Translations under genes and position numbers: made by a program
The notes under the pieces: model-generated
What the model was told of the DNA's origin: nothing
The model's input: only the letters and a program-made list of their open reading frames with translations
Database searches by the model: none
Part shown: positions 24,601-32,660 of the stretch, piece after piece
Layout of the letters: the number at the start of each line of letters is the position of its first letter
Numbering within the stretch: the first letter of the stretch is position 1
NCBI RefSeq assembly: GCF_000020725.1
Contig: NC_011146.1
Span: forward strand, 2,417,501 to 2,481,500
Length of the DNA stretch: 64,000 bases
DNA from: Citrifermentans bemidjiense Bem
Lineage (GTDB): Bacteria > Desulfobacterota > Desulfuromonadia > Geobacterales > Geobacteraceae
Reading direction: 5' to 3'

Positions 24601-26135
24601 ACGGCGCTCCAGGCTGCAGCCGCCGGCACCCGGTCGAGCCCGGCGGCAAGCGATGCTGCGTCGGCGCCGGAGAAGGCGAGGATCTGGGTGTTGCCGTCCC
24701 AGTCGGCCGCCTTCTTGTCGGCCTGGTACTCCTCAAGGACCACGTGGAAGTTGGAGCCGCCGAAACCGAAGGCGCTGACGGCGGCGCGGCGCGGCACGTC
24801 GGCACGCGGGAACCAGGGGCGTTTTTCCTTGGCGAGATAGAAGGGCGATTTCTCCCCGACCACCTCTTTTTGCGGGGTCTGCACCTTGATGGTCGGGGGG
24901 ATCACCTTGTGGTGCAGCGCGAGCGCCGCCTTGATGAGGCCGGCGGAACCCGCGGCGGCCTTGGTGTGGCCGATCTGGGACTTGACCGAGCCGAGGCAGC
25001 ACCAGGGAAGCTTCGACTCGCCGTATACGTCGCGCAGCGCACTCACTTCGACAGCGTCCCCTACCTTGGTGCCGGTGCCGTGGGCCTCGATCAGGCCGAT
25101 GCTCTGCGGGGTGACGTCCGCGTTCTTGTAGGCGTTCAGGAGCGCGTTCTTTTGTCCGGTGGCGCTAGGGGCGTAGATCGCGTCACCCTTGCCGTCGCTG
25201 GAGGAACCGACGCCGCGCACCACAGCATAGATCCTGTCGCCGTCGCGCTCGGCATCCGCCAACCGCTTAATGACCACGAGCCCGAGCCCCTCGCCGAGAA
25301 TGGTCCCGTCGGCGGAAACGTCGAATGGCTTCGCATTGCCGCTAGGGGAGAGGGCGGGGGTCTTGCTGAAGCACATGTACATGAAGATGTCGTTGAAGGT
25401 GTCGATGCCGCCGGTCACCACGATGTCGGACTTGCCGGAGGCAAGTTCCATGGAGGCGAGGTGCAACGCGCTGAAGGAGCTGGCGCAGGCCGCGTCGACG
25501 ACGCAGTTGGTCCCGCCCAGGTCGTACTGCTTGCTGATGCGGCCGGCAACCACGTTGCCTAAAAGACCCGGGAACGAGTTTTCCTGCCAGGGGACGTAGG
25601 AGTCGGAGATCCGCTCCACGACGTCGTTGGCGGTCGCCTCGTCTACGCCTGCGTCCTTCAAGGCCGAGCGCCAGATCGGGTGGCCGAGCCGTGCACCGAG
25701 GGGTATCACCAGCTCCAGCGTGCCGGTTACGCCGATGATGACTGAAGCGCGGCTTTTGTCGAAGCTGCGGTCGGGGCCGTACCCCGCGTCCTTCAGCGCC
25801 TGGCCGGCAGCGACGAGCCCCAAAAGCTGCGAGGTGTCGATCGCCTCCAGGACGTTGGGAGGGATGTTGAACTCCATCGGATTGAAGTCGACGGGGGAGA
25901 GAAAACCGCCCCGCCGGCCGTAGGTGCGGTCCGGGCTCTTCTGGTTCTCATCGTAGTAGGCGTCCACCGGCCAGTGGGTCTCGGGGACCTCAGTGATGGC
26001 GTCGATCCCATCGGCGATGTTGGCCCAGTAGGCGTCACGGTCCTCGGCCTTGGGAAAAAGGCAACCGATGCCGATGATGGCAAGCTGAGTTCCGTTACTA
26101 GAGGCGGCCGGCTTCAGATCGTCAGTTTTCAACAA
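18699..26135 (-). CDS. pfaA: PUFA synthase subunit PfaA (KS-AT-5xACP-KR-DH-like)
   Basis: The 2478-residue protein contains KS (~15-475; Cys217 in D-A-A-C-A-S, E-A-H-G-T-G-T, S-Q-I-G-H), malonyl-type AT (~545-860; F-P-G-Q-G-S, Ser678 in G-H-S-Y-G-E), an Ala/Pro linker, five ACPs with phosphopantetheine Ser near 1161, 1265, 1378, 1481 and 1590 (each D-L-G-I-D-S-I-K-R), a KR (~1895-2140; T-G-G-G-R-G-V, Tyr2087) and a C-terminal DH-like domain (~2220-2470). It elongates and ketoreduces acyl chains on multiple carriers. Start is TTG at 26135 (or the next TTG, 26132) after AAGGAG, overlapping pfaD by 7 bases. Linkers after ACP2, 3, 4 and 5 contain the dispersed hairpin repeat, always read as G-G-Q-A-P-(D/G)-G-A-S-P-L. 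Confidence 0.93.
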   Translation of the reverse strand: MLKTDDLKPAASSNGTQLAIIGIGCLFPKAEDRDAYWANIADGIDAITEVPETHWPVDAYYDENQKSPDRTYGRRGGFLSPVDFNPMEFNIPPNVLEAIDTSQLLGLVAAGQALKDAGYGPDRSFDKSRASVIIGVTGTLELVIPLGARLGHPIWRSALKDAGVDEATANDVVERISDSYVPWQENSFPGLLGNVVAGRISKQYDLGGTNCVVDAACASSFSALHLASMELASGKSDIVVTGGIDTFNDIFMYMCFSKTPALSPSGNAKPFDVSADGTILGEGLGLVVIKRLADAERDGDRIYAVVRGVGSSSDGKGDAIYAPSATGQKNALLNAYKNADVTPQSIGLIEAHGTGTKVGDAVEVSALRDVYGESKLPWCCLGSVKSQIGHTKAAAGSAGLIKAALALHHKVIPPTIKVQTPQKEVVGEKSPFYLAKEKRPWFPRADVPRRAAVSAFGFGGSNFHVVLEEYQADKKAADWDGNTQILAFSGADAASLAAGLDRVPAAAAWSAVRELAFQTRASFDAMGTLRLALVIERGKTNVASLVKNAKSMLEKNSKSAWQTPDGAFFGCGAAGKLGVLFPGQGSQYTGMLNDLACRFPQLLDAVTAANDGFTSAGGRRLSDLIYPPSAFDDTTRNSQEEALRATQAAQPAIGAVSLGALRLLQSFGLDPEGVAGHSYGELTALCAAGRLDESALHALSRLRGELMGAGKGDKGSMLAVSAPLAKIAEVVAAEKLDLVIANKNAPSQAVLSGASAEIKRAVEIFKGRGLTCKELPVAAAFHSALVSDAATPFLAALAKIEMPKAKIPVYANTTAAVYPADPAAAKAQLASQLAMPVDFVAEIEAMYAAGITSFVEVGPGNRLTGLVQAILADRPHAAVALDSSSGKRAGIADLGRTLAQLAVLGFGVKLATWDEGYRPAPAGKKPLLSIPICGANYSKPKPKKPPVQPKPAAVAAPAAPQAAPVAMNAPAAQQPAYQAAPASPREASFQAAPAAAAPQAALGESLRLAREGMAVLQRMQEDTAQLHRRFLEGQETATRTFQTLLQQQQQLILGTNLSPAAVAPATVPVQAQAPSYVAPATMAAPAAPAVSAPVAKAAPVAAAPAVAPAPVPAAAAAPASAAADSARITQVLLAVIAEKTGYPVEMLELDMGMDSDLGIDSIKRVEILSTLQERLPGTPVIGPEHLGTLRTLGDIAGHLCASTGSAAPAAAAVPAATAAPAAATSELAAEQITSTLLAVVAEKTGYPVEMLEFDMGMDSDLGIDSIKRVEILSTLQERLPGSPAIGPEHLGTLRTLGDIAGFLSACSASAAPASAGGQAPDGASPLAAPAQLATPQTAAIAAGEVTSTLLAVVAEKTGYPVEMLELDMGMDSDLGIDSIKRVEILSTLQERLPGTPAIGPEHLGTLRTLGDIASFLAAGSASAALAGEGGQAPDGASPLAAAVPAEEITATLLSVVAEKTGYPVEMLELEMGMDSDLGIDSIKRVEILSTLQERLPGTPAIGPEHLGTLRTLGDIASFLAAGSASAAPASEGGHGEGGQAPDGASPLAAASSDPARIMQTLLEVVADKTGYPVEMLEPGMGMDSDLGIDSIKRVEILSTLQERLPETPSIGPEHLGTLRTLGDIASFLSAGSASAAPASEGGQAPGGASPLAAPASASAQPVAAPAYEASQAVAAEPVPAPAQAIQRSSVTAVELAADDEGEAIVLANDGEIWVTDDGSAFASELCSILLEHGCTVRKVNAAQAQQTAPAGKLSGLVICAPTAGTDDLFLENAFQLVKNAAGALNESANAEGAVCVTVSRLDGAFGFGSGKSIKDALSGGLAGLAKTAALEWPEVSCKAIDLGEFPHAAAAASAVAIEMLRRGPVEVGLSSKGRFALQTVVLPSAPAPAEPAIKAGDVVVITGGGRGVTAVSALALAKEYKPFLVLLGRSSEPEDEPAWLAGVSEEAEIKRAIMQNAVGKLHPREIEERYRAVMAGRELSDTLQKISATGAEAIYRSVDIRDRSAMELLLGEIRRAHGPIRGVVHGAGVLADRLIVDKTPEQFEQVYSTKVEGLRALLHATRNDELRFIALFSSSTGRFGRVGQVDYAVANEILNKVAQAEARRRGGCRSVSINWGPWDGGMVTPALKKVFAAEGIGVIDLTEGGDFLAREISAAGAPVEIVAIAQLPEQKGAAAPASSAAKPENLSEAFALTLTVPEFPFLRSHVLDGKAVVPMAVIVEWLAHGALHGNPGFRFHGFNDLRICKGVVFEDNTSFPLSVLAGRAVKKESFWLVPVELSSPGVNGRTILHARAQIVLATKHVEGIRSITEIPATAYAPHDGVIYNNERLFHGPDLHGIEHVDGCSAKGIAASVKGAPAPGKWIRRPLRSAWLTDPLVVDSAFQMMILWSFERFGAGSLPCFAGRYRQFQESFPKEGAQVVIRVTSENPRGASADMEFLDRNTGKLVARLEGYECVIDPSLKQAFQRNKLRTVSVALGAA
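21185..21215. repeat. Dispersed hairpin repeat, copy 3 (in pfaA after ACP5)
   Basis: GGGGACTGGC and GCCTGTCCCC arms with the centre TCC-GCCA-GGT. Read on the minus strand it encodes G-G-Q-A-P-G-G-A-S-P-L in the linker between ACP5 and the KR region. Confidence 0.85.
21497..21527. repeat. Dispersed hairpin repeat, copy 4 (in pfaA between ACP4 and ACP5)
   Basis: The arms are the same, with the centre TCC-GTCA-GGT; it encodes G-G-Q-A-P-D-G-A-S-P-L. A 12-base duplication of the right edge (GTCCCCCTTCGC, repeated at 21521 and 21536) adds the extra G-G-H-G-E residues found only in this linker. Confidence 0.85.
21821..21851. repeat. Dispersed hairpin repeat, copy 5 (in pfaA between ACP3 and ACP4)
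   Basis: The arms and GTCA loop are identical to copy 4, in the same reading frame and encoding the same peptide. Confidence 0.85.
22160..22190. repeat. Dispersed hairpin repeat, copy 6 (in pfaA between ACP2 and ACP3)
   Basis: The arms and GTCA loop are identical to copies 4 and 5. It is in frame, encoding G-G-Q-A-P-D-G-A-S-P-L, and is flanked by Ala-rich linker that resembles the neighbouring linkers. Confidence 0.85.
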
Positions 26136-27922
26136 AGGTACTCCTTGATTTGTGCGATTTCGAGAGGTTGCGGTGCGATTTCATCCATCCTGAGTTCGAT
26201 GCCCTGGCTGCTCAGGAAGTTGGCGCGGTTAAGTGCGGCCGCTCCGTGCAGGATGTTTAGGGCCACGGCTTCGACCGTGCGATTGCCCGGGGCGTCGAGG
26301 AAGGAACCTGAGGCCCATTCGTTGAAGGCTCCCATGGCGGGGCCGCACCAGACCTGGTAGTCCATGCGCCGCTCTTCCGCTCCGTCTTTGGCCCAGTGCG
26401 CGGCCATGCCGAGATACCAGCGGAAGACCAACGCCATCAGGTGCTTCGGGTCGCGCTCGGCACGCTCGACCTGGGAGGGGTCGCGCTTGGCGAAGAAGGC
26501 GCGGGTGTCGTGCCAGATGTCGGCGAGCGACGCCTGGAACATGGTCTTCTCCAGCTTCTCGCGCTCGGCGGCGGGGATGTCGTCGAGGCTGCTGCAGGCG
26601 CGGTAGATCTCGTAGAGCTTCTGTGCGCGCATGGGGAACATGGTGCCGCGCTTTAGGACCTGCACGGTGACCCCCATCTCGAACATGTCGGCGGCGGGGG
26701 CCATGGTCACGTCAGCCTGGCGGGTGCCGGCGAGCATGCCGCGCACGGTGTCGGAGGTGCCGGACTCGACGCAGGCCTGATTCACCGACCCGGTCACGAG
26801 GTAGGCGGCGCCCATGGAGAAGGCGGCTGCCGCTGAGGCCGGCGTCGAGACTCCGCCGCCAAGCCCCACCCGCAGGCGGCAGCTGTAGCCGTACTGCCGC
26901 TGCAGCTTCGCCGCCAGCGCGTTGATGGTCGGGAAGAGGGCGAGGGCGGGGCGGTTGTCGGTATGGCCGCCGGAATCAGCCTCGGCCGTCACGTCCTGCG
27001 CCAGCGGTACCAGCGCGGCCAGTTCGGCCTGCTCGGCGGTGATGGAGCCGTTGGCGACCAGCGCGCGCAGGAGCTTCTCGGGAGCCGGTGCGAAGAACTT
27101 CGCCGCCAGTTCCTCGCGGGAGACCTTGGCGATGATGCGGTTGGGGGTGACGATGGACCCGTCGGCGGCGCGCTTGATGCCGTGCAGCCGGTACCTGACC
27201 AAGGGTAGCGTCAGGGCCAGGAAGGCCGAGGCCTCGATTGTGCGGATCCCCTTCTTTATGTACAGCTCGGCGAGCTCGCGCTCCAACTCGGGCTCGTGCG
27301 GGGAGTGGATCAGGTTGAAACCGTAGGGGATATCGCCGAGGGAGGCCTTGAGGCGGTCGGCGGTCTCGGAGACGGTGGCAAGCGGAAGGCCGGCGGCGCC
27401 GAAGAAGCCGAGCATCCCGGCGCGGCCCAACTCCTCGGCCATGGCCGCGGAACTGATCCCCTTGGCCATGGAACCGCCGACGTAGGGGTAGCGGATGCCA
27501 AGTTCGCGGCAAAAAGAAGGATCCCCCAGGTTTTCCGGAAAGCAGGGAGGGGCGTAAGCGGCGATAGGCAGCGCGCCCGGGTTGACGGCGCCGAGCCGGC
27601 CGATCCCTCCCAGCCTCGGGACCATGGTCCTTTCCTTTTCCACGAGATACAGCGGCTGGCGTACGTAGCGGAGGGCGTCTCTCAGGTTGGCGGCCTTTTG
27701 AGGGGGGGCGTTCGAGGCGGGGTGCCACGAACCCAGGTTTTCCAGGTTTGCAGAGCGAGCGGTATGGTCACCCTGTAGTGAAAATGGATCCAAACGGGCT
27801 TCTCCTGCTGCCAGCAAATTAGCAGCGGAATTGCGATGGCCTAAACGAGTGTGATTCGGCAGAAGGACAAGCTTGGGCATGGAGGAGGCAGGTCCACGCA
27901 TCATCGATTGTACTTGTCGCAA
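26129..27922 (-). CDS. pfaD: PfaD: enoyl reductase of the PUFA synthase
   Basis: The 597-residue protein resembles PfaD, a nitronate-monooxygenase-like (2-NPD fold) flavin enoyl reductase. Visible marks are the barrel start (Y-V-G-G-S-M-A-K-G), G-F-F-G-A-A-G-L, Q-D-V-T-A-E-A-D-S-G-G-H-T-D-N-R-P, the flavin phosphate region R-V-G-L-G-G-G-V-S-T-P and Y-L-V-T-G-S-V-N-Q-A. It reduces enoyl intermediates during chain extension. The N-terminus is uncertain: a TTG at 27922 opens the frame, but no clear ribosome site is seen before it or before the internal ATGs at 27904 and 27880. Conserved PfaD sequence starts later, near K-L-V-L-L-P-N. The stop overlaps the pfaA start by 7 bases, and it is the first gene of the pfa transcript. 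Confidence 0.88.
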   Translation of the reverse strand: MRQVQSMMRGPASSMPKLVLLPNHTRLGHRNSAANLLAAGEARLDPFSLQGDHTARSANLENLGSWHPASNAPPQKAANLRDALRYVRQPLYLVEKERTMVPRLGGIGRLGAVNPGALPIAAYAPPCFPENLGDPSFCRELGIRYPYVGGSMAKGISSAAMAEELGRAGMLGFFGAAGLPLATVSETADRLKASLGDIPYGFNLIHSPHEPELERELAELYIKKGIRTIEASAFLALTLPLVRYRLHGIKRAADGSIVTPNRIIAKVSREELAAKFFAPAPEKLLRALVANGSITAEQAELAALVPLAQDVTAEADSGGHTDNRPALALFPTINALAAKLQRQYGYSCRLRVGLGGGVSTPASAAAAFSMGAAYLVTGSVNQACVESGTSDTVRGMLAGTRQADVTMAPAADMFEMGVTVQVLKRGTMFPMRAQKLYEIYRACSSLDDIPAAEREKLEKTMFQASLADIWHDTRAFFAKRDPSQVERAERDPKHLMALVFRWYLGMAAHWAKDGAEERRMDYQVWCGPAMGAFNEWASGSFLDAPGNRTVEAVALNILHGAAALNRANFLSSQGIELRMDEIAPQPLEIAQIKEYLC

Positions 27923-28008
27923 GCGGGTTTAGCAGAACGGACCGGTCGCCCACTTTAGCAGAGTATGTGTACATTAAATCGAGCAAAAAGGCAAGACAAG
28001 ACGCGGCT

Positions 28009-28027
28009 TCAGCCAACTTTTAGCTGA
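28009..28027. promoter_or_regulatory. Short palindrome upstream of pfaD
   Basis: An 8-base stem with one wobble pair, TCAGCTAA/TTGGCTGA on the minus strand, has a three-base AAG centre. It lies 87 bases upstream of the pfaD frame and 24 bases past the end of the esterase gene. It could be an operator for the pfa operon or part of a weak terminator; there is no T-tract. The flanking 27923-28008 is the likely pfa promoter region, but no confident -35/-10 pair was found. Confidence 0.3.
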
Positions 28028-28050
28028 ACCTGATTGGAGCGGACCAACCC

Positions 28051-28722
28051 TCAGCTTCCGGTTTTGAGCTTTATGGCCTGAAGCACGTAGGGAAAGATCG
28101 TCTCGGTGACAATGGCGTAACCCTGTGGATTCGGATGGATGCCGTCCGAGAGATTGAGGTTCTCTTCTCCAGCGACTTTATCCAGGAAAAACGGGACCAG
28201 AATAAGCTTTCGTTCTTTGGCGACCCGCGGATAGATCGCCACGAACTTGTCCCGATAGGGCGAGCCCATGTTGGTGAGCATCTGCATCCCCGCCAGGACC
28301 ACGACCACGTTTTTAGCCTGCAAGGCGGTAACTATGCTGTCGGTGTTCTTGCGGGTGAGTTCCGGGGCCTGCCCGCGCAACCCGTCGTTGGCGCCGGTTT
28401 CGAGGATCACGATGTCCGGCCGAAGCTTCAGTATCCAATCGATGCGGGCCAGGGTGCCGGTGCTGGTCTCGCCGCTGATGCCGGCGTTCACCACGCGCCA
28501 CTTATACCCTGCCTCGTTGAGCTTCCGCTCCAACTGGGCCGGGTAGGCGTCGGTCTCGGGAACGCCGTACCCGGCGGTAAGGCTGTCGCCGACCGCGACG
28601 ATGGTTCCGCGTGATGCTGGTTTTTCCGTGGCGTTCACGGCGGCAGGCTCCTTTTCCTTATGGCATGAGACCAGGAGGACGGCGAATATGATGGTTAGGG
28701 CAATGAATCTCAAGTTGCACAT
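28051..28722 (-). CDS. GDSL-family esterase/lysophospholipase lipoprotein (TesA-like)
   Basis: The 223-residue protein has a lipoprotein signal (L-L-V-S-C, Cys20) and an SGNH hydrolase domain: G-D-S-L-T-A-G-Y-G (Ser47), a G-I-S-G-E-T block, G-A-N-D-G and D-G-I-H-P-N near the C-terminus as the Asp/His pair. These correspond to blocks I, II, III and V of the TesA/arylesterase group. The ATG at 28722 follows GGAGG, and a longer frame is not supported. It lies downstream of ybbA- and ybbP-like genes, the same partnership as tesA-ybbA-ybbP in E. coli, though the order differs. The Cys anchor suggests attachment to a membrane rather than the free periplasm. Confidence 0.85.
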   Translation of the reverse strand: MCNLRFIALTIIFAVLLVSCHKEKEPAAVNATEKPASRGTIVAVGDSLTAGYGVPETDAYPAQLERKLNEAGYKWRVVNAGISGETSTGTLARIDWILKLRPDIVILETGANDGLRGQAPELTRKNTDSIVTALQAKNVVVVLAGMQMLTNMGSPYRDKFVAIYPRVAKERKLILVPFFLDKVAGEENLNLSDGIHPNPQGYAIVTETIFPYVLQAIKLKTGS

Positions 28723-28773
28723 GAAACCTCCGTGCTTTCTTTTTGCCGTCAAGCCTGCGGTTAACGGCAGAGA

Positions 28774-28847
28774 CTAGGGGCTAGGGACTGGGGCTAGTTG
28801 AAGACCGAGAGGTTTTGCCAGCCCCCAGCCCCTAGCCCCCAGCCCCA
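28774..28847. repeat. Long imperfect inverted repeat between ybbP-like and tesA-like genes
   Basis: A G-rich left arm with CTAGGGGCTAGGGACTGGGG pairs imperfectly with a C-rich right arm built from repeated CAGCCCC and CTAGCCCC units; the loop is about 20 bases. It is intergenic within the operon and may modulate expression of the esterase gene. Confidence 0.6.
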
Positions 28848-28853
28848 GATTTT

Positions 28854-31344
28854 CTATTCCTCCGACTGTTCCCGCAGAAACGCCACCGGCTTCTGGTAGA
28901 GGATCGGGAGCGCCACGGCGAGCCCTACGAACATCACCAGCAAAGTGGTGGCCAAAAGCAACAAAAGGCTCTCGCCGAGATACGGCACATAGGTCATGTC
29001 GAGCCCCTTGCGGCAGATGATGAGGCTCCCCAACTGGGAAATAAGCAGCGCGATGACGCCGCTCACCAACCCGAGGACCAGGTTCTCCGCAGCGAAGACC
29101 TTGAGCACGAACGCCCTGCGCGCGCCCAGTATGGTGAAATAGACCGCTTCCTGGATCCTCGCGTAGCGCGTGGCGAAGACCGAACTGATTATGATCAGGA
29201 CCCCGGCAATGACGCTGAACGAGGTGAAGAAACTGACGATGCTGGAGAGCCGCTGCATGATCCTGCCGAAGACGGTGACGGTCTCGGTCAGGTCGATGAC
29301 GCTCACGTTGGGAAAGGCGGAAACCACCCGGTTTTGCAGGGCGCTGATGCCGGCTTTGTCGACCCTGACGGCGGCAAAGAAGGTCTGCGGCGCTTGCGAG
29401 AGCACGGATTCCTGAAAGACGAAGTAGAAGAAGGGCGAGAAGCCGCTGCTGGTGCGGGTCCGCACGCTGGAGACGCGTGCGGTGATGGGGAGCCCCTGGA
29501 CGCGGAAGCTCACCCGGTCCCCTACCTTCATGTCGTGCATCTTCACCACGGTGTCCAGCACAGAGACCTGCGGCTCGGTCCAATCCTTCCGGAACAGGGT
29601 CTCTCCAGACTCGATCCGCTCGTCTGGGAGCAGGTACTCCCGGTAGGTGAGGTTCATCTCTCGCGCCAGATTGTCGCCCCTGGACTTTCGCTCCTGTGCC
29701 TGATCTAGGGGGATCTCGTTCACCGCAGTCACGTTCCCCTTTATGATGGGGTAAAAAGACGCGCCGGGGCCGATCATGCGGCCAAAGGCTTCGCGCTGGC
29801 CGGGCTGGATGTCGATGAAAAAGACGTTGGGGGCGCCGGGAGGGAAGGATTCGATGAAGGTGGCGTCGAGGTTCTTCTCCACGAGGTTGATGGCGAAGAT
29901 CACGGCGAAGGCCGCCGAAAGGGTGACCATGATGGAAAGCGAGGCGTTGTGCGGCCGGAAAAGCCCCTTGAGTGCCTGGCGCAAGGCGAGGTTCTTGGGC
30001 TGTTTCCGCTTCAGGAAATGGAGGGTGACCCAGGCGAGGAGATAGGAGATGAGGATCAGCGACACCAGGGAAAGCATGAAATAAAGCCCAGTCTTCAGGT
30101 CGCGCAGGCGGATGAGCACCATGGAGAGAAAGAACAAAGCGCCCAGACTTGCGATGATCCAGGTGGATCGGTTCCAAAGGGCGGCCGTTTCCTCTTTGCC
30201 GAAGATGGCCTTGGGCTTCACCTCCTTCAGTCGGTAGAGGGGGAGGGCGGTGAAAAGTAGCACCACCAAAAGGCCTATCGCCATACCCTGGAAGATCGCC
30301 GAGGTCGAGACCTGGAGAGTCACCTGGGCCGGTATCAGCCCGCTGAAAAGAGCGGGGAGATAGCGCTGCAGCGCGAAACTACCGGCGAGCCCCGCGACGG
30401 TGCCGAAGAGGCCGAGGATCAGGGTGAGCCCCAGAAAATGCCCGATGATGAAGCGGCTCCTGGCGCCCAAGGCCTTCATCACCGCTATGGTCCGCTCCTG
30501 CTCCTTCAAAAGGGCGAAGAGCGTGCTCTGGATGCCGAAGCCGGAAAGAAGCAGGGTGAAGATGCCGCTTAGGTTCAGGAAGAAGAGAAGGTTGTCGAAG
30601 AAGCGCTTCACGCGCGAGCCGGCGTTTTTGTAGGTCTCGACCCTGACCCGGCCGTCGTTGTCGGTTGCGGCGCGAAGCTCCGAGGCGACCTGTTCCAACC
30701 TCGGGGGATCCGTCACCTTGACCAGCGTGACGTGCTCGATGCGGCTTCCCTTGCCGATGAGGGCGAGTGCGTCGCGGTCCGCCGCGGCGACGAAGACGCG
30801 TGGGCCTAAGGCAAAGAAATTCACCGGCCGGTCCGGCTCCTGCACCACGACGTCCTTAACGGTCAGGACCGCGTTCCCGATCCTCAGCGGGTCCCCGATT
30901 TTAAGTTGAAGGCGGTCCAGGAGCGCCTGCTCCACCACCAGGCTCCCGGGCGAGAGCACCTTTTCGAAGGGGCGGCCGGAGGCAAGGCGCACCGTGCCGT
31001 AAAAGGGATATCCCGGCTCCACGACCTTGATGTTGCACAAAAGCGACGCGTCGGCGCTGGGCTTTTGCACCACGGAATAGAACTCCCAGTAACGGGCGCT
31101 CCTGATCTCGCGCCGGTCCTTAAGAACCGCCCGTTCGCGCTCCAGGTTAGGCGGGACCGGAGAGTGGGACTTGATGATGATGTCCGCTGAGTGGAGGGAC
31201 TGGGCGTCGCGCAGAAGCGAGCTTTCCACGCTTTCGCGGAAGCTACCCAAGGAGACCAGGGTGATCATGGAGAGGGCGACGCAGAGGACGAAGACCGTGC
31301 ACTGCCTCTTGGCGCCGGTCACCTGGCGCAGCAGGAACCTGGCG

Positions 31345-31352
<8 letters not shown>
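28854..31352 (-). CDS. ABC transporter permease, YbbP/FtsX-MacB type
   Basis: The 832-residue membrane protein has an N-terminal transmembrane helix (~18-38), a large periplasmic domain (~45-250), three helices with FtsX-type sequence (~262-385; A-V-M-K-A-L-G-A-R is the coupling-helix signature), two more helices (~400-450), a second periplasmic domain (~490-690), and a final three-helix FtsX unit (~700-825; the coupling motif here is F-T-I-L-G-A-R-R-A-F). This duplicated plan matches YbbP and related exporters of the LolCDE/MacB superfamily. It overlaps the ATPase gene by 8 bases. The transported substrate is unknown; envelope lipids or lipoproteins are plausible given the esterase in the operon. 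Confidence 0.85.
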
Positions 31353-32025
<673 letters not shown>

Positions 32026-32054
32026 CTGGCCCGGATCCTTTTTAGCGTATGCGG

Positions 32055-32082
32055 TTTACAGTTAAAAGTTTTTTATTATACT
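32055..32082 (+). promoter_or_regulatory. Probable sigma-70 promoter for the small Cys-rich gene
   Basis: TTTACA and TATACT are separated by 16 bases, ending 29 bases before the ATG at 32112. A GATC-ACGC-GATC inverted repeat at about 32088-32099 lies in the start region. Confidence 0.45.
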
Positions 32083-32111
32083 CTCCCGATCACGCGATCA
32101 AGGATGGTGCC

Positions 32112-32324
32112 ATGCAAAACTCCAGATGTCGACAGGAAAAAAAGGATCCGGACTTTGCCCGGTGCAGGACCAGCAGTGTCGGTGCTGTCATGCCCGGAAG
32201 CGGGATTGAGATGTTCTACTGCGGCATCGATTACGCCGACTGCAGGTACGCATTGCAAGTAGGATACGACTACCTATGCAGACACAAAAGCAACTACGCC
32301 TTTGCCAAGGCGGAAGAATGCTGA
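32112..32324 (+). CDS. Small Cys-rich hypothetical protein
   Basis: This 70-residue product has six cysteines (two in N-S-R-C-R and F-A-R-C-R, then F-Y-C-G, D-C-R-Y, Y-L-C-R and the C-terminal E-E-C), consistent with metal binding or disulfides. There is no signal peptide. The start has an AAGGA ribosome site and sits behind a good promoter, and third codon positions become GC-rich after codon 20. I do not recognise the family. A terminator for the gene is not evident. Confidence 0.5.
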   Translation: MQNSRCRQEKKDPDFARCRTSSVGAVMPGSGIEMFYCGIDYADCRYALQVGYDYLCRHKSNYAFAKAEEC

Positions 32325-32379
32325 CTCACTCCTCCCTATTTTAAGCAAGCCGCGAGTACTCTGCAGCGTCCCTGGTGAC

Positions 32380-32417
32380 AGAAAATAAAAAAGGAGCAGG
32401 TCGTATGACCTGCTCCT
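32380..32417 (-). terminator. Rho-independent terminator after the rubredoxin gene
   Basis: On the minus strand an 11-bp perfect stem (AGGAGCAGGTC/GACCTGCTCCT) with a 4-base loop is followed by TTTTTATTTTC. It ends the USP-rubredoxin transcript. Confidence 0.85.
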
Positions 32418-32459
32418 GCAGGTGGATCTCTTTCGTTATCCGCAGCCGTCTGTGCCTTT

Positions 32460-32648
32460 TCACCCTTCCTCCAGGCGCTGGTCCGGGTCGGGGTAGGGCT
32501 CGAAGAGGTTTTTTCCCGCTTCGCAGACCGGGCAATGCCACTCAAGCAAGAGGTCTTCGAAGGAGGTATCGGGGGGTACGTCGTTTACCGGGTCCCCTTC
32601 GCTGGGGTCGTAGATGTGGCGGCATACGGTACAGATCCATTTTTGCAT
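32460..32648 (-). CDS. Rubredoxin
   Basis: The 62-residue protein has the two knuckles C-T-V-C (Cys6, Cys9) and C-P-V-C (Cys39, Cys42) that bind one iron, with the conserved I-Y-D-P-S-E-G-D-P, P-P-D-T-S-F-E-D-L and A-G-K segments. The usual C-x-x-C-G knuckle glycine is Arg10 here, a mild deviation. Rubredoxins carry single electrons, often to oxygen or peroxide reductases in anaerobes. The AAGGAG site and 12-base gap after the universal stress gene indicate one operon, suggesting a stress-protection role. Confidence 0.9.
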   Translation of the reverse strand: MQKWICTVCRHIYDPSEGDPVNDVPPDTSFEDLLLEWHCPVCEAGKNLFEPYPDPDQRLEEG

Positions 32649-32660
32649 GTGACGGGCTCC

